Below are positions 1 through 7,838 of a stretch of DNA of 64,000 bases, piece by piece. A program made the translations under genes and the position numbers. The notes below the pieces were generated by a model that saw only the letters and a list, made by a program, of their open reading frames with translations, was not told the origin of the DNA and did no database searches. Where the stretch lies: the NCBI GenBank assembly GCA_027306505.1, contig DAHUZP010000026.1:62001-126000 (forward strand). The letters are read 5' to 3'. Position 1 is the first letter of the stretch. The number at the start of each line of letters is the position of its first letter. This stretch comes from Thermoplasmata archaeon. GTDB lineage: Archaea; Thermoplasmatota; Thermoplasmata; Lutacidiplasmatales; UBA184.

Positions 1-54
1 AGCGTCAAGGCCAAGAGGAAGGAAGTTAGTCCCCGGCTAGGAGGCGCCCCATGA
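1..54 (+). CDS. C-terminal end of an unidentified upstream gene (partial)
   Basis: Frame 1 is open from the window edge to a TGA at 52-54 and encodes a short basic tail ending in RLGGAP. Its stop overlaps the ATG at 51 in an ATGA arrangement, which is the usual sign of a translationally coupled upstream gene. Frame 2 also stays open to a TAG at 38-40, so the frame is not certain. Too little remains to suggest a function. Confidence 0.35.
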   Translation, partial: SVKAKRKEVSPRLGGAP

Positions 55-779
55 TCCGACCCGGCGAACCCATCGGCCCGTCCACCTACCACCGACCGTA
101 CCTGGCCCTCATCTTCGACTTGGATGGGACCATCATCCAATCCGCGCTCGACTTCCATGCGATGCGCAAGGCGGTCATCGAGATCGCCCAGCACAATGGG
201 GTCCCCCCTGGGGAGCTTCACACCACGCACTCGGTCCCCGAGCTCATCGACCACGCGAAGACACGGCTGCACCAGATGACCGGCAACGACTCCCTCTCGC
301 TCCGCTTCGAGGGGGAGGTCAACCGAAAGCTCGATGAGATCGAGATGGCCGCGCTCCCCACCGCACGGCCCATCGCGGGAGCGAAGGAGGCGCTGGGGAC
401 CCTCCATCAGAGCGGCTACCGTCTGGGGCTCCTCACTCGGAGCTGCGAGGGGTTCGCGAAGAGCTCCCTGCATAGCGCGGGCATGCTCCCCGTGTTCGAG
501 AAGCTGCGGACCCGCAACGACTCGGGGCCCGTGAAGCCCCACCCGGAGAGCCTTCTCCTGCTGCTGAAGGACCTGGGCGTGGGCAAGGAGCGGGCGCTCT
601 TCGTGGGGGACGGGACCCAGGACCTGGAGTGCGCGAAGGCGGCCGGCGTGGACTTCATCGCGATCGTCCACCCCGGGGAGAAGGCCCAGGAGAAGGAGGC
701 CGCTCTACAACGGCTCGGACCCTTCCATCTGGTCCACTCCTTCCAAGAGCTTAGCCGGCAGGTCACCGGCGGGAACTAG
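51..779 (+). CDS. HAD-superfamily hydrolase, phosphoglycolate-phosphatase-like
   Basis: This is a predicted Mg2+-dependent phosphatase of the haloacid dehalogenase superfamily, cytosolic, acting on a small phosphorylated metabolite. At 242 residues it has the usual length of the phosphoglycolate phosphatase/Gph group. All four HAD motifs are visible: motif I DLDGT at residues 23-27 (Asp23 nucleophile, Asp25 acid/base), motif II LLTRS near 127-131, the motif III lysine in KPHPESL near 162, and motif IV VGDGTQDLECAKAAG from about 185. The helical stretch between motif I and motif II fits a C1-type cap. The ATG is preceded by AGGAGG at 39-44, a strong ribosome site, and overlaps the stop of the preceding frame. 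The substrate cannot be read from the sequence. Confidence 0.85.
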   Translation: MIRPGEPIGPSTYHRPYLALIFDLDGTIIQSALDFHAMRKAVIEIAQHNGVPPGELHTTHSVPELIDHAKTRLHQMTGNDSLSLRFEGEVNRKLDEIEMAALPTARPIAGAKEALGTLHQSGYRLGLLTRSCEGFAKSSLHSAGMLPVFEKLRTRNDSGPVKPHPESLLLLLKDLGVGKERALFVGDGTQDLECAKAAGVDFIAIVHPGEKAQEKEAALQRLGPFHLVHSFQELSRQVTGGN

Positions 780-912
780 GGTCCGATCCTCAGGCCGCCC
801 TGGTCAATAGGGGTGCAGGGGCCCGCCCTCGATCTCGGGGCAGCCTCTTGGTGAGGCCGAGGCCCTGGGGAACTCGGTGAACGTCGCGAGGTAGGGCGTG
901 GGTGCGGTCGAA

Positions 913-1071
913 CTAGCCGCTTACGGCGAGAACGCCTTTACCATCGCACGCCCGGCAAGCCACGGGGTGGTCCTTCACCTCGGGGAAGTGGTGGGTCCGC
1001 TTCCCCTCGCAGCAAGGACATCCCAGCTCTCGTTCCAAACGCTCCTCGCTCTCCTCTTCGGGCGCAGGCAT
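913..1071 (-). CDS. Very small zinc-finger protein (52 aa)
   Basis: Reading the minus strand from the ATG at 1071 gives a 52-residue protein ending at TAG 913-915. Residues 1-16 are acidic. They are followed by a CPCCEGK knuckle (Cys18, Cys20, Cys21), a polar spacer, and CRACDGKG (Cys39, Cys42). The second half resembles one CxxCxGxG repeat of the DnaJ zinc domain, and the two cysteine pairs are about 20 residues apart, as expected for one zinc site. No other domain is present. Proteins of this kind are common small archaeal zinc fingers of unknown function. No clear ribosome site precedes the ATG, so the case rests on the motif. It stands alone, converging with the HAD phosphatase gene. Confidence 0.55.
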   Translation of the reverse strand: MPAPEEESEERLERELGCPCCEGKRTHHFPEVKDHPVACRACDGKGVLAVSG

Positions 1072-1451
1072 CGCGAGGTGGGTAGGCGCAGGGGTCCTTG
1101 AAGCCGACGGGGGCCTCCTCCAGGGGGCCCGGCCGCGAGGAAACCCTCTGCCGAAGGCAGCCGAGGGGGCCCACCCCGGCCGGCGTCCCTCGGAGGACGC
1201 GCCCGCGGAGCCGTCCAGGGCGGGTCCATCGGGCGCCGGTCAAGCCGCCCGCTCCCTGACCCCCCTCGAGCGGAACCCGCCGGGCTTATCGAGGGGTTCC
1301 CACACCCCTTTAATGGCGGCCTCTCTGGCCCCGCCTCCTCCTGCCCCGGGGTCTCCTGACGAGCCCACTCCCAGCCTCCCTCCGAAAGCCCTCGGCAGGA
1401 CGACGGTCCAAGAGAGCCTCGAGCCCCTCCTGCTCACCGAGCCTCTGCCCC
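1072..1451. other. Gene-poor GC-rich stretch
   Basis: No convincing gene is seen here. The short open frames on both strands translate to Arg/Pro/Gly-rich text typical of non-coding GC-rich DNA. The only notable spot is an AT-rich element, CCCTTTAATGG, near 1305-1316. It could be a TATA-like element, but no supported gene starts at the right distance. Confidence 0.4.
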
Positions 1452-1655
1452 GCGAGCGGCATGACCTACGCTTGGACCCTCAGCACCAACCTGGGGACCG
1501 TGAGCCCGCTCTCCAAACCGGCCACAACGTGCACGGCAGGAGTAGCGTCCGGGACCGTGACCTTGAACGTGAGCGTGAACCTGGGCACGGTCACGAAGAC
1601 CGCCACGGCCCAGATCACGGCGGGCTCGGCGGCCACGGTATCCATCGACCCGTGA
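1452..1655 (+). pseudogene. Remnant of an Ig-like (BIG-type) surface-protein domain
   Basis: About 65 codons read as the end of a bacterial/archaeal Ig-like repeat: YAWTLSTNLGTVSP, then CTAGVASGTVTLNVSV and KTATAQITAG, ending at TGA 1653-1655. This is the usual WxxS...LGTxSP / GTVTLxVxV / ATxxI pattern of extracellular beta-sandwich repeats. Upstream in the same frame the translation turns at once into Arg/Ser/Pro-rich text with no beta-sandwich character. There is no signal peptide, membrane anchor or ribosome site. It therefore looks like the 3' stub of a larger surface-protein gene whose body has been deleted. A small intact gene from the ATG at 1461 is possible but less likely. Confidence 0.5.
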
Positions 1656-1732
1656 GACCCGTACCCCGCTGCAGGGGGTGAACTTGAGGGGCGCGCTCGC
1701 CCAGCGGGGCCCGGGGGCGGTGGAGCGACGGG

Positions 1733-2761
1733 TCAGGGCTCGAGCGCTTTCGGGGCCTCTTCCGGTTCGAGATAGAAGGCGAAAGCGTGGATCACCGCCC
1801 GCTCGGCGGTCGCCCAGGCTTCCGGCACCTGCTTCCAACCGTCCCGAAGGTCTCCTACCGCGTAGAGGCCCGGTATCGGGCCCGATCCGTCCGAGGCCAG
1901 GACGCGGCAGTCGTCGTCCGTCGCGACGTATCCCTCCGAAGTGACCTGCCCTCCGAGCGAGGCGGGCACCTCGCTGTGCGTGCTGTACCAGCCCATGGCG
2001 CTGAACCCCATGTCGAAGGTCTCCTGCGCTCCGTCCCGGAAGGTGACGCCGAACCGCCTTTCCCGGATCCCTGAGAAGCCCGCGATCTCCTGCGGGAGGA
2101 CCCGGACCGCGTGCGCCTGCAGGCCCTTCTCCAGTTCCTCCCGCTCCGCCCCCTCGACGCCCTCGAGCGCCGTCCGCCCGTGCGAGAGCAGGGTCACCGA
2201 ACTGGGGTGGAAGTGGAAGAGGTCCAGAGCGGAGTGGACCGCGAAGCTACCGGAGCCGATCACGGCGACGCTCTTCCCGGTGAGCTTGTGCCCGTCGCAA
2301 AGGATGCAGAAGTCGACGATCCCCTGGTTCGCCCACGGGAAGATCGGCTGGATGCTCCCCTGGACCTCCGGGATGCGGTCGACCACGCCCATCGCCAGCA
2401 CCAGGGCCCGGCCCCGGACCGTCTGCGTCGTGCGCAGTCGCTCGAAGGTGACCGAGAAGCCATCCCCGTCCTTCTCGACCTTCTGCACCGTGACGGGGGC
2501 GAGGTAGGAGGTCCACTCCGAGACCTTGCGTACCTGCGCGAGCTGCAGGTCGAGCAACTTGTGCCCCGAGATCCCCTCCGGGAACCCCGGGATGTTCGCC
2601 ATCTGGGGGGCATAGTACGAGCGTCCGTACTTCGCTCCACGGTCCAGGATGAGCGCGGACTGGTGGAGCAGCCCCGCCTTGTACCCGGCTTGCAGTCCCG
2701 CGTGGCCTCCCCCGAGGACGATGAGGTCGTAGCGCGGTCGCAGCCGAACGAACCCGGCCAT
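1733..2761 (-). CDS. FAD/NAD(P)-dependent disulfide oxidoreductase, thioredoxin-reductase-like
   Basis: This is a two-dinucleotide-domain flavoprotein, 342 residues against about 310-330 for thioredoxin reductases. The FAD Rossmann motif GGGHAG is at residues 17-22. A CILC pair near residue 152-155 sits where low-Mr thioredoxin reductases carry their CxxC redox centre, followed by the NAD(P) motif VIGSGSFAV near 166-174. The second FAD motif GLYAVGDL lies near the C-terminus, about 300-307. A ferredoxin/thioredoxin reductase-like role, passing electrons from NAD(P)H through FAD to the CxxC and on to a partner thioredoxin or glutaredoxin, is the family expectation. The NAD(P) site has S in place of the usual third G and no obvious HRRxxxR NADPH motif, so cofactor choice is open. 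The next gene upstream on the same strand begins 52 bases away. Confidence 0.85.
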   Translation of the reverse strand: MAGFVRLRPRYDLIVLGGGHAGLQAGYKAGLLHQSALILDRGAKYGRSYYAPQMANIPGFPEGISGHKLLDLQLAQVRKVSEWTSYLAPVTVQKVEKDGDGFSVTFERLRTTQTVRGRALVLAMGVVDRIPEVQGSIQPIFPWANQGIVDFCILCDGHKLTGKSVAVIGSGSFAVHSALDLFHFHPSSVTLLSHGRTALEGVEGAEREELEKGLQAHAVRVLPQEIAGFSGIRERRFGVTFRDGAQETFDMGFSAMGWYSTHSEVPASLGGQVTSEGYVATDDDCRVLASDGSGPIPGLYAVGDLRDGWKQVPEAWATAERAVIHAFAFYLEPEEAPKALEP

Positions 2762-2813
2762 CCCCTTCCCGACCCTCTCGGGCTACTTGACGACTCGATG
2801 GGGCACAGGCCGG

Positions 2814-3770
2814 TCAGCGACGAGCCTGGACGGCCCGGACCTGGCGCTGGGAGAGGAACTGGGAGAGGACCCGCAGGTACTTCGCTCGCTCCTCCAGGAA
2901 GGGATAGTGTCCGCTCCTCACGAAGACCACCACCCGTCCGCAGGGGAGCAGATCGGAGGCGTTCCGCGCATCCTCCACCGAGGCGAGGTCGCGTGAGCCG
3001 AGCGTGACCAGCGTAGGGGCCCGGACCCTCGGCAGGTGGGGGAGGGCGTTCCACCCTTCGTAGACGCCAGAGATGCGGAAGTCGCCCCGGTCACCCCACA
3101 TCCGACGGTAGGTCGAGAACCGGGGGGAGGCGAGCTGTCGCTCCACGCGCCGCGCTTCTGGACCCCTCCGTTGGAAGGAGAACGGGGCATAGGCCTCGCT
3201 CACGGCCTTCGCGTAAGCCCTCGGATACCCGGAGGAAGAGGCGCGTACTCGTGCGCCCTGTTCGAAACGGTCGAGCACCCTCCGGACCCTGGGCGGGGCC
3301 CTCGACCGGACGAACTCCAGGCTGCGATCGACCTGCCGCTGACTGAAGAAGGTCGAGGAGAGGACGAGCCGCCGAACGGACCGCGGGTACCGCAGCGCGT
3401 GCTCGAGAGCGAGCGGTCCTCCGGCCGAGTGGCCGAGGAGATCGATGGGACCGAACCCCAGTCGCCTTCGGAGCTGCTCCGTGTCGTCGACCAGGCCCAG
3501 GAGGTCGTAGCGGTCATCGACCGGGTCCCCCGACCGGCCGCATCCCCGCTGGTCGAAGAGCACGAGCTCTCGTGTCGCTCCTAGCGGCTCGAGCCAGGGG
3601 AGAAAGTAGTCGTAGCCCGCGGCGGGCCCCCCGTGGAGCAGGAAGAGCGGCGGTCCAGCGCCGAGGCGCCGGACGTGGAGGCGGACCTTGGGAAGTTCCA
3701 CCTCCCCCTCCCAGTCCACCCGTGCCCCTCGCGCGGGGGAGGGGCGGGCCCGAGCTCTTTCCTCTCGCAT
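2814..3770 (-). CDS. Alpha/beta hydrolase, prolyl-aminopeptidase (proline iminopeptidase)-like
   Basis: A serine hydrolase of the S33 family that would release N-terminal proline from peptides, or act on a related amide or ester. The oxyanion-hole motif HGGPAAG, the family signature DQRGCGRS, the nucleophile elbow GHSAGG (Ser), the acid in GSRDLAS and the histidine in SGHYPF form a complete triad in the right order. Between them, roughly residues 140-220, lies the helical cap typical of S33 enzymes. The frame is open to 3926, but that would run into the upstream gene. The ATG at 3770 has GGGAG just upstream and gives 318 residues, close to the usual 310. No signal peptide is seen. It lies between the reductase and the large ATPase on the same strand. 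Confidence 0.85.
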   Translation of the reverse strand: MREERARARPSPARGARVDWEGEVELPKVRLHVRRLGAGPPLFLLHGGPAAGYDYFLPWLEPLGATRELVLFDQRGCGRSGDPVDDRYDLLGLVDDTEQLRRRLGFGPIDLLGHSAGGPLALEHALRYPRSVRRLVLSSTFFSQRQVDRSLEFVRSRAPPRVRRVLDRFEQGARVRASSSGYPRAYAKAVSEAYAPFSFQRRGPEARRVERQLASPRFSTYRRMWGDRGDFRISGVYEGWNALPHLPRVRAPTLVTLGSRDLASVEDARNASDLLPCGRVVVFVRSGHYPFLEERAKYLRVLSQFLSQRQVRAVQARR

Positions 3771-3829
3771 GCGTCTCCCTTCGTTCGTCCCTCGAGCGGC
3801 GGTGCACCTTCCTTCCAGAGGACGACGTC

Positions 3830-6661
3830 TCAGAGCCGCGCCTGGAGCTTCTTGCGTCGCTCCTCGAGGACCGCGGCCCTGCCGAGGGCCCCGCACGCGC
3901 GCAAGCCCCCCAGCGCCTCGGTCCACCGGGCGAGGGCCTCGCTGGTCCGTCCTTCCAAGGCCATCAGGTCGCCCAGGTCGACCAGGGCGAGCGCGAGGTC
4001 GAGCCGGCGGCCCTCCTTCCGGGTCTCCTCGATCAGGCGGACCAGGATGGCCTCGCCCTTCCCGCTCTCCCCCCGCGCGGCCGCGGCCAACGCGTAGGTC
4101 CTAGCGGCGTAGCTCCCCCCGATGCCGGTGACCTCGGCGCCTCCCTGCTCCGCCTCTCGCCACGCGGCTTCCACCTTCCCCTGGGCGAGGAGGATGCGCG
4201 CCATCGTCGCGTGCGCCTCCCTGGAGACCTCGGCCTGGGTGTCGAGCCGACCTGACGGCAGCAGGGGCTTCAGGATCATCTCGGCCGTCTTCACGTCCCC
4301 CCGCTCCAGGGCGCACCGGGCGAGCAGCGGGGTCACCGCCGCTTGGACCTGGGAGAGGCCTGACACCTCGTAGAGCTCGATCGCCTCCTCCAGCCGGCGT
4401 TGGGCCTCCTCGAGGTCGCCCATGCTCAGCAGGACCTCCGCGGAGTTGCTCGTGTTGATCGCCTCGTTCGTGAGGGCACCGCGGAGCCTCCACTCCTCCG
4501 CCGCCTGCTCGAAGATGGCCCGGGCCGCCGCGAGGTCCCCCATGGTCCAGGCCAGGATCCCCAGCGAGGTGCGTGCGTTGGCGACGGAGGTCACCATCCC
4601 TGCCTTCCTGGCCCTGGTAAGGGTGTCCATCAGGACCTCCTTCGCTCGCTCGAACTCGCCCCGGGCAGTGAGGGCCGTGCCGTAGGAGATCCGGGCCCGC
4701 ATCAGCTGACGGGGCTCCAGGTCCTGGCCCCTGCGGTCGAGCTCAGAGAGCAGGGATGGGGCCTCCCGACACGCTTCCTCCCAGCGCTGGAAGCGGGTGA
4801 GCACCTCGAAACGGTGCAGCCTGACCCGGAGCTCGCAGGACGGTCGCTCCTTCTCGGGGACCGGCTCGGAGTCCGCCCGGTTCAGGACGGCCATCGCCTT
4901 CTCCGGATTCCCGCGGCGCGTCTCCATGAGCGAGAGCTCGCAGAGCAGGTCGACCCGGGCGATCCCTGGCGGTGCCGTCGCCAAGGCGGACTCGATCAGT
5001 CCCACCGCTCGCTCCACCTCACCGGCCTGGTAGGTGGCGGAAGCCTCCCTTAGCTTCCAGGTGAGCACGGAGTCAGGGAGCGAGAGCGTCTCGGCCATCT
5101 CCGCCCCATCCCGGGCGTTCCGCATGCTGGCCTCGAAGTCACCCCGGTCCGAGGCCGCCTTCCAGGCACGCTCGAGCCAGGGCAGGGCGAGCGAGGGCTC
5201 CCGGGCCTGGACGTAGTGCGAGGCAATGCGCTCCTGCGCGTTCGGGTCGTGGGCGGCATGCCACTCTCCCGCCCGCCGGTGGAGCCGGCGCAGCACCTCC
5301 CCTGACATCTCCGAGCGCACCACCGACGCAAGGAAGCCCGGCTCCACTTGCCAGACGCTGGGCCGCAGGGGATGCACGACCCTGTAGCGGACCTCGAGCC
5401 GCTCCAGGGAGCGCCGGAGACGGGGCGCCATCTCCGGCAACAGCATCGGCAGCGCCCGGGGGTCGAACTCGCTACCGAGGACGGAGATCGCTTCGAGCAG
5501 CGTACGGTCGTCGGGCAGGAGCGACTGGATGCGTCGGTGGACCCACCAACGGAGCAGCGTGGGGACCTGAAGGTCCTCTGAAGGTTCGAGGACGCGATAT
5601 CCTTCCCCTCGGCGTAGGATCCACCCGTCGCGGAGCCCCGCCCGCACGACCTCCTGGACCAGGAACGGGTTCCCCTGCGTGCGGGCGAGCATCTCAGGCA
5701 GTCGGCCACCCTTCTCCAGCACGAGGGGCGCTTGCAGGATCCCCTCGGCGAGCTCCTTCACCTCGGCGTCGGAGAGCCCCTGCAGCCGGATCTGGACCGC
5801 ACCGCTCTCGCGCTGGACGATCCGGGCCGTCTCCTCCATGGTGGGCCCCGTCCGCGAGGCACCGTCGATGGCGGTCTCCCCCGCGTCGTGAGCGACGACG
5901 ACGACCAGGGCCCGGCGACGCGCGTCGTGGGCGAGGGGTCGGAGCAGCGCGAGCGACGCCGTGTCCGCCCACTGGAAGCTGTCGAGCAGGATGAGCAGGG
6001 GGGCTCCATGGGCCCTCTCCTCGAGGCGGTCCAGCAGTCGGGCCGCGGCTCCCGCGGGCGGGAGCTCCTCGAGCGTGGGTTCGCTCCCGATCGAGGGGGC
6101 GAGGAGCTCCTCCATCGCCCCTCGTCCCCACTCCTTCGACAGCCCGACCCGGGAGCCGACCGAGCGGCCGTAGTCGCGCAGACGCAGGCCTTCCTGCCCC
6201 TCGACCACGGCCGCCGCGAGCGGCAGCGCGGCGCTCGAGCTCCCCTGGGAGACCTCCCGACCTCCGCGGACCGGGCCCTCCAGCACCCGGCGGAAGGGCG
6301 CGTAGGGGAGACGGTCGCCCTCGGCCGCGTGACCTTGGACGATCAGGTACGATCGAGCGGCCGCCCGGTCCGCGATGTGCTCGAGCAGCCGGGTCTTTCC
6401 GCTTCCGATGGACCCGGAGACGAGCAACATCCCTCCCCGTCCCTTCTCGCCTCCCTGGAGTACGCGCTCCACGAGCGTCCTCTCGTTGGCCCGCCCGATG
6501 AGCGCCGAGGAGCCGGGGTACCCCGCCACGGGGCGGGAGATGGGCCGGGAGCGAGATAAGCGAAGCCCACGAGAGCGTCCGTCCGCCGTGTCGCACGACT
6601 CTGGGGGGCCCTCCGTCCCATTTCCGACTAGAGCCTTAATACGGTCCCCCAGGTGCCGCAC
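3830..6661 (-). CDS. Large STAND-type ATPase with TPR-like repeats (MalT/LuxR-regulator-like core without HTH)
   Basis: An AAA/STAND NTPase of up to 943 residues. After a low-complexity N-terminal stretch, the ATPase domain begins LIGRANERTLVERVL near residue 54. Walker A is GSIGSGKT at 83-90 and Walker B LLILLDSFQWAD near 220-230. A winged-helix-like region follows at about 350-430. From about 470 to the end, alpha-helical TPR-like repeats appear (A-x-x-x-G and L-A-x-A-R patterns, for example MGDLEEAQRRLEEAIELY). The architecture matches MalT/AfsR-type signalling ATPases, but no C-terminal LuxR helix-turn-helix follows, so it probably works by protein partner rather than direct DNA binding. 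GTG 6661 gives the full frame; GTG 6529 would start just before the ATPase domain and avoids overlap with carA. Confidence 0.75.
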   Translation of the reverse strand: MRHLGDRIKALVGNGTEGPPESCDTADGRSRGLRLSRSRPISRPVAGYPGSSALIGRANERTLVERVLQGGEKGRGGMLLVSGSIGSGKTRLLEHIADRAAARSYLIVQGHAAEGDRLPYAPFRRVLEGPVRGGREVSQGSSSAALPLAAAVVEGQEGLRLRDYGRSVGSRVGLSKEWGRGAMEELLAPSIGSEPTLEELPPAGAAARLLDRLEERAHGAPLLILLDSFQWADTASLALLRPLAHDARRRALVVVVAHDAGETAIDGASRTGPTMEETARIVQRESGAVQIRLQGLSDAEVKELAEGILQAPLVLEKGGRLPEMLARTQGNPFLVQEVVRAGLRDGWILRRGEGYRVLEPSEDLQVPTLLRWWVHRRIQSLLPDDRTLLEAISVLGSEFDPRALPMLLPEMAPRLRRSLERLEVRYRVVHPLRPSVWQVEPGFLASVVRSEMSGEVLRRLHRRAGEWHAAHDPNAQERIASHYVQAREPSLALPWLERAWKAASDRGDFEASMRNARDGAEMAETLSLPDSVLTWKLREASATYQAGEVERAVGLIESALATAPPGIARVDLLCELSLMETRRGNPEKAMAVLNRADSEPVPEKERPSCELRVRLHRFEVLTRFQRWEEACREAPSLLSELDRRGQDLEPRQLMRARISYGTALTARGEFERAKEVLMDTLTRARKAGMVTSVANARTSLGILAWTMGDLAAARAIFEQAAEEWRLRGALTNEAINTSNSAEVLLSMGDLEEAQRRLEEAIELYEVSGLSQVQAAVTPLLARCALERGDVKTAEMILKPLLPSGRLDTQAEVSREAHATMARILLAQGKVEAAWREAEQGGAEVTGIGGSYAARTYALAAAARGESGKGEAILVRLIEETRKEGRRLDLALALVDLGDLMALEGRTSEALARWTEALGGLRACGALGRAAVLEERRKKLQARL

Positions 6662-7838
6662 CGCTGGGTCGCCTCTGACGCGGGGAACCCGGTCTAACGA
6701 ACCGGCATCGACGGGCCTGCTGGGACACCTTGTTCTCGAGGACGGGTCGAGCTTCGAGGGGGAGGGTCACGGTGCCGCGCGCACCGTCCACGGAGAAGTG
6801 GTCTTCACCACCGGCATGGTGGGCTACCCGGAGTCCCTCACGGACCCCTCCTACCGCGGTCAGATCCTCACCTTCACCTATCCGTTGCTCGGGAACTACG
6901 GCGTTCCCGCCCCCCAGGCCCGGGACCCGTGGGGGCTGCCCGACGGGTTCGAGTCCCCCGAGATCCAGGTCCGGGCCGCGATCATGCAGAACCTGGAGCC
7001 GCCCCATCACTGGAACTCGAAGACCTCGCTACCCGCGTGGGCCTCCCGCTCCGGCGTCCCGCTCCTGGTCGGGATCGACACGCGACGCCTGACCGCGCTC
7101 CTCCGTTCCCGCGGGGTCATGCGGGGGATCCTGAGCGTCGGGAAGAAGGTTCCGAGCACGGAAGCGCTGCGCCGGGAGCTCGAGCGCGCCCCTCGCTACG
7201 AGGAGGAGGACTTCACCTCGGAGGTCACCCCGCGGGCCCCCCAGCTCCTCTCCTGCGGCCGGTCGGGGGCCCCTCTCGTCGCGGTGTTGGACTGCGGGAT
7301 CAAGGCGAGCATCCTGCGCTCGCTCCTGCGTCGTCAGGTCGACGTGGTGCGGTGGCCCGCGCGGAGCGCCATCGAGGGGCGCTTCCAGGGCCGCAAGGTC
7401 TCGGCCCTGCTGGTCGGGAACGGCCCGGGCGATCCCTCGACCCTCCAGCCGGTGGTCGAGTCACTGAGGGAGAGCTCTCGGCGTGGCCTCCCGGTGCTCG
7501 GTATCTGCCTGGGCCAGCAACTGATCGCTCTCGCCCACGGTGGCCGCACGTTCAAGCTCAAGTACGGTCACCGGGGGCAGAACAAGCCGGTCGTCTTCCC
7601 TGATGGGAAAGCGGTCATCCTCTCGGAGAACCACGGCTACGCCGTGGACCCCGCCTCCCTCAAGGGCACCGGTCTCGAGGCGTGGGCCTTCAATCCCGAC
7701 GACGGGACGCTGGAGGGCATGCGCGGCCGCGGGGGGAGGGTGCTCGCCCTTCAGGGGCACCCGGAAGGGGGACCCGGCCCGCGCGAGGCGAGCTTCGTCT
7801 TCGACCGCTTCGTCGAGAAGGTCCGGAGGAGGGCATGA
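6588..7838 (+). CDS. carA: Carbamoyl-phosphate synthase, small (glutamine amidotransferase) subunit
   Basis: CarA hydrolyses glutamine and channels ammonia to CarB for carbamoyl phosphate, feeding pyrimidine and arginine synthesis. The N-terminal CPSase_sm_chain domain is clear (LEDGSSFEGEG, TTGMVGYPESLTDPSYRGQI). The class I amidotransferase domain follows with nucleophile Cys in GICLGQQ (codon near 7506) and the His/Glu pair in GHPEGG near the end. Homology starts only at about 6717, giving about 373 residues, a normal CarA length. No ATG, GTG or TTG lies near 6717. The nearest standard in-frame start is GTG 6588, and a CTG at 6717 or 6720 is a real alternative. A TATA-like CCTTAATAC at 6634-6642 favours a start after about 6660. 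The stop overlaps the carB start. Confidence 0.9.
   Translation: MSHDSGGPSVPFPTRALIRSPRCRTAGSPLTRGTRSNEPASTGLLGHLVLEDGSSFEGEGHGAARTVHGEVVFTTGMVGYPESLTDPSYRGQILTFTYPLLGNYGVPAPQARDPWGLPDGFESPEIQVRAAIMQNLEPPHHWNSKTSLPAWASRSGVPLLVGIDTRRLTALLRSRGVMRGILSVGKKVPSTEALRRELERAPRYEEEDFTSEVTPRAPQLLSCGRSGAPLVAVLDCGIKASILRSLLRRQVDVVRWPARSAIEGRFQGRKVSALLVGNGPGDPSTLQPVVESLRESSRRGLPVLGICLGQQLIALAHGGRTFKLKYGHRGQNKPVVFPDGKAVILSENHGYAVDPASLKGTGLEAWAFNPDDGTLEGMRGRGGRVLALQGHPEGGPGPREASFVFDRFVEKVRRRA

Noticed and set aside
938-1243. Minus-strand frame of 101 codons overlapping the tiny zinc-finger gene
   Set aside because: A different frame from the zinc finger; Arg/Gly/Pro-rich with no motif.
1313-1681. Plus-strand frame of 122 codons across the Ig-like remnant
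   Set aside because: Pro/Arg/His-rich text; the Ig-like pattern is in another frame.
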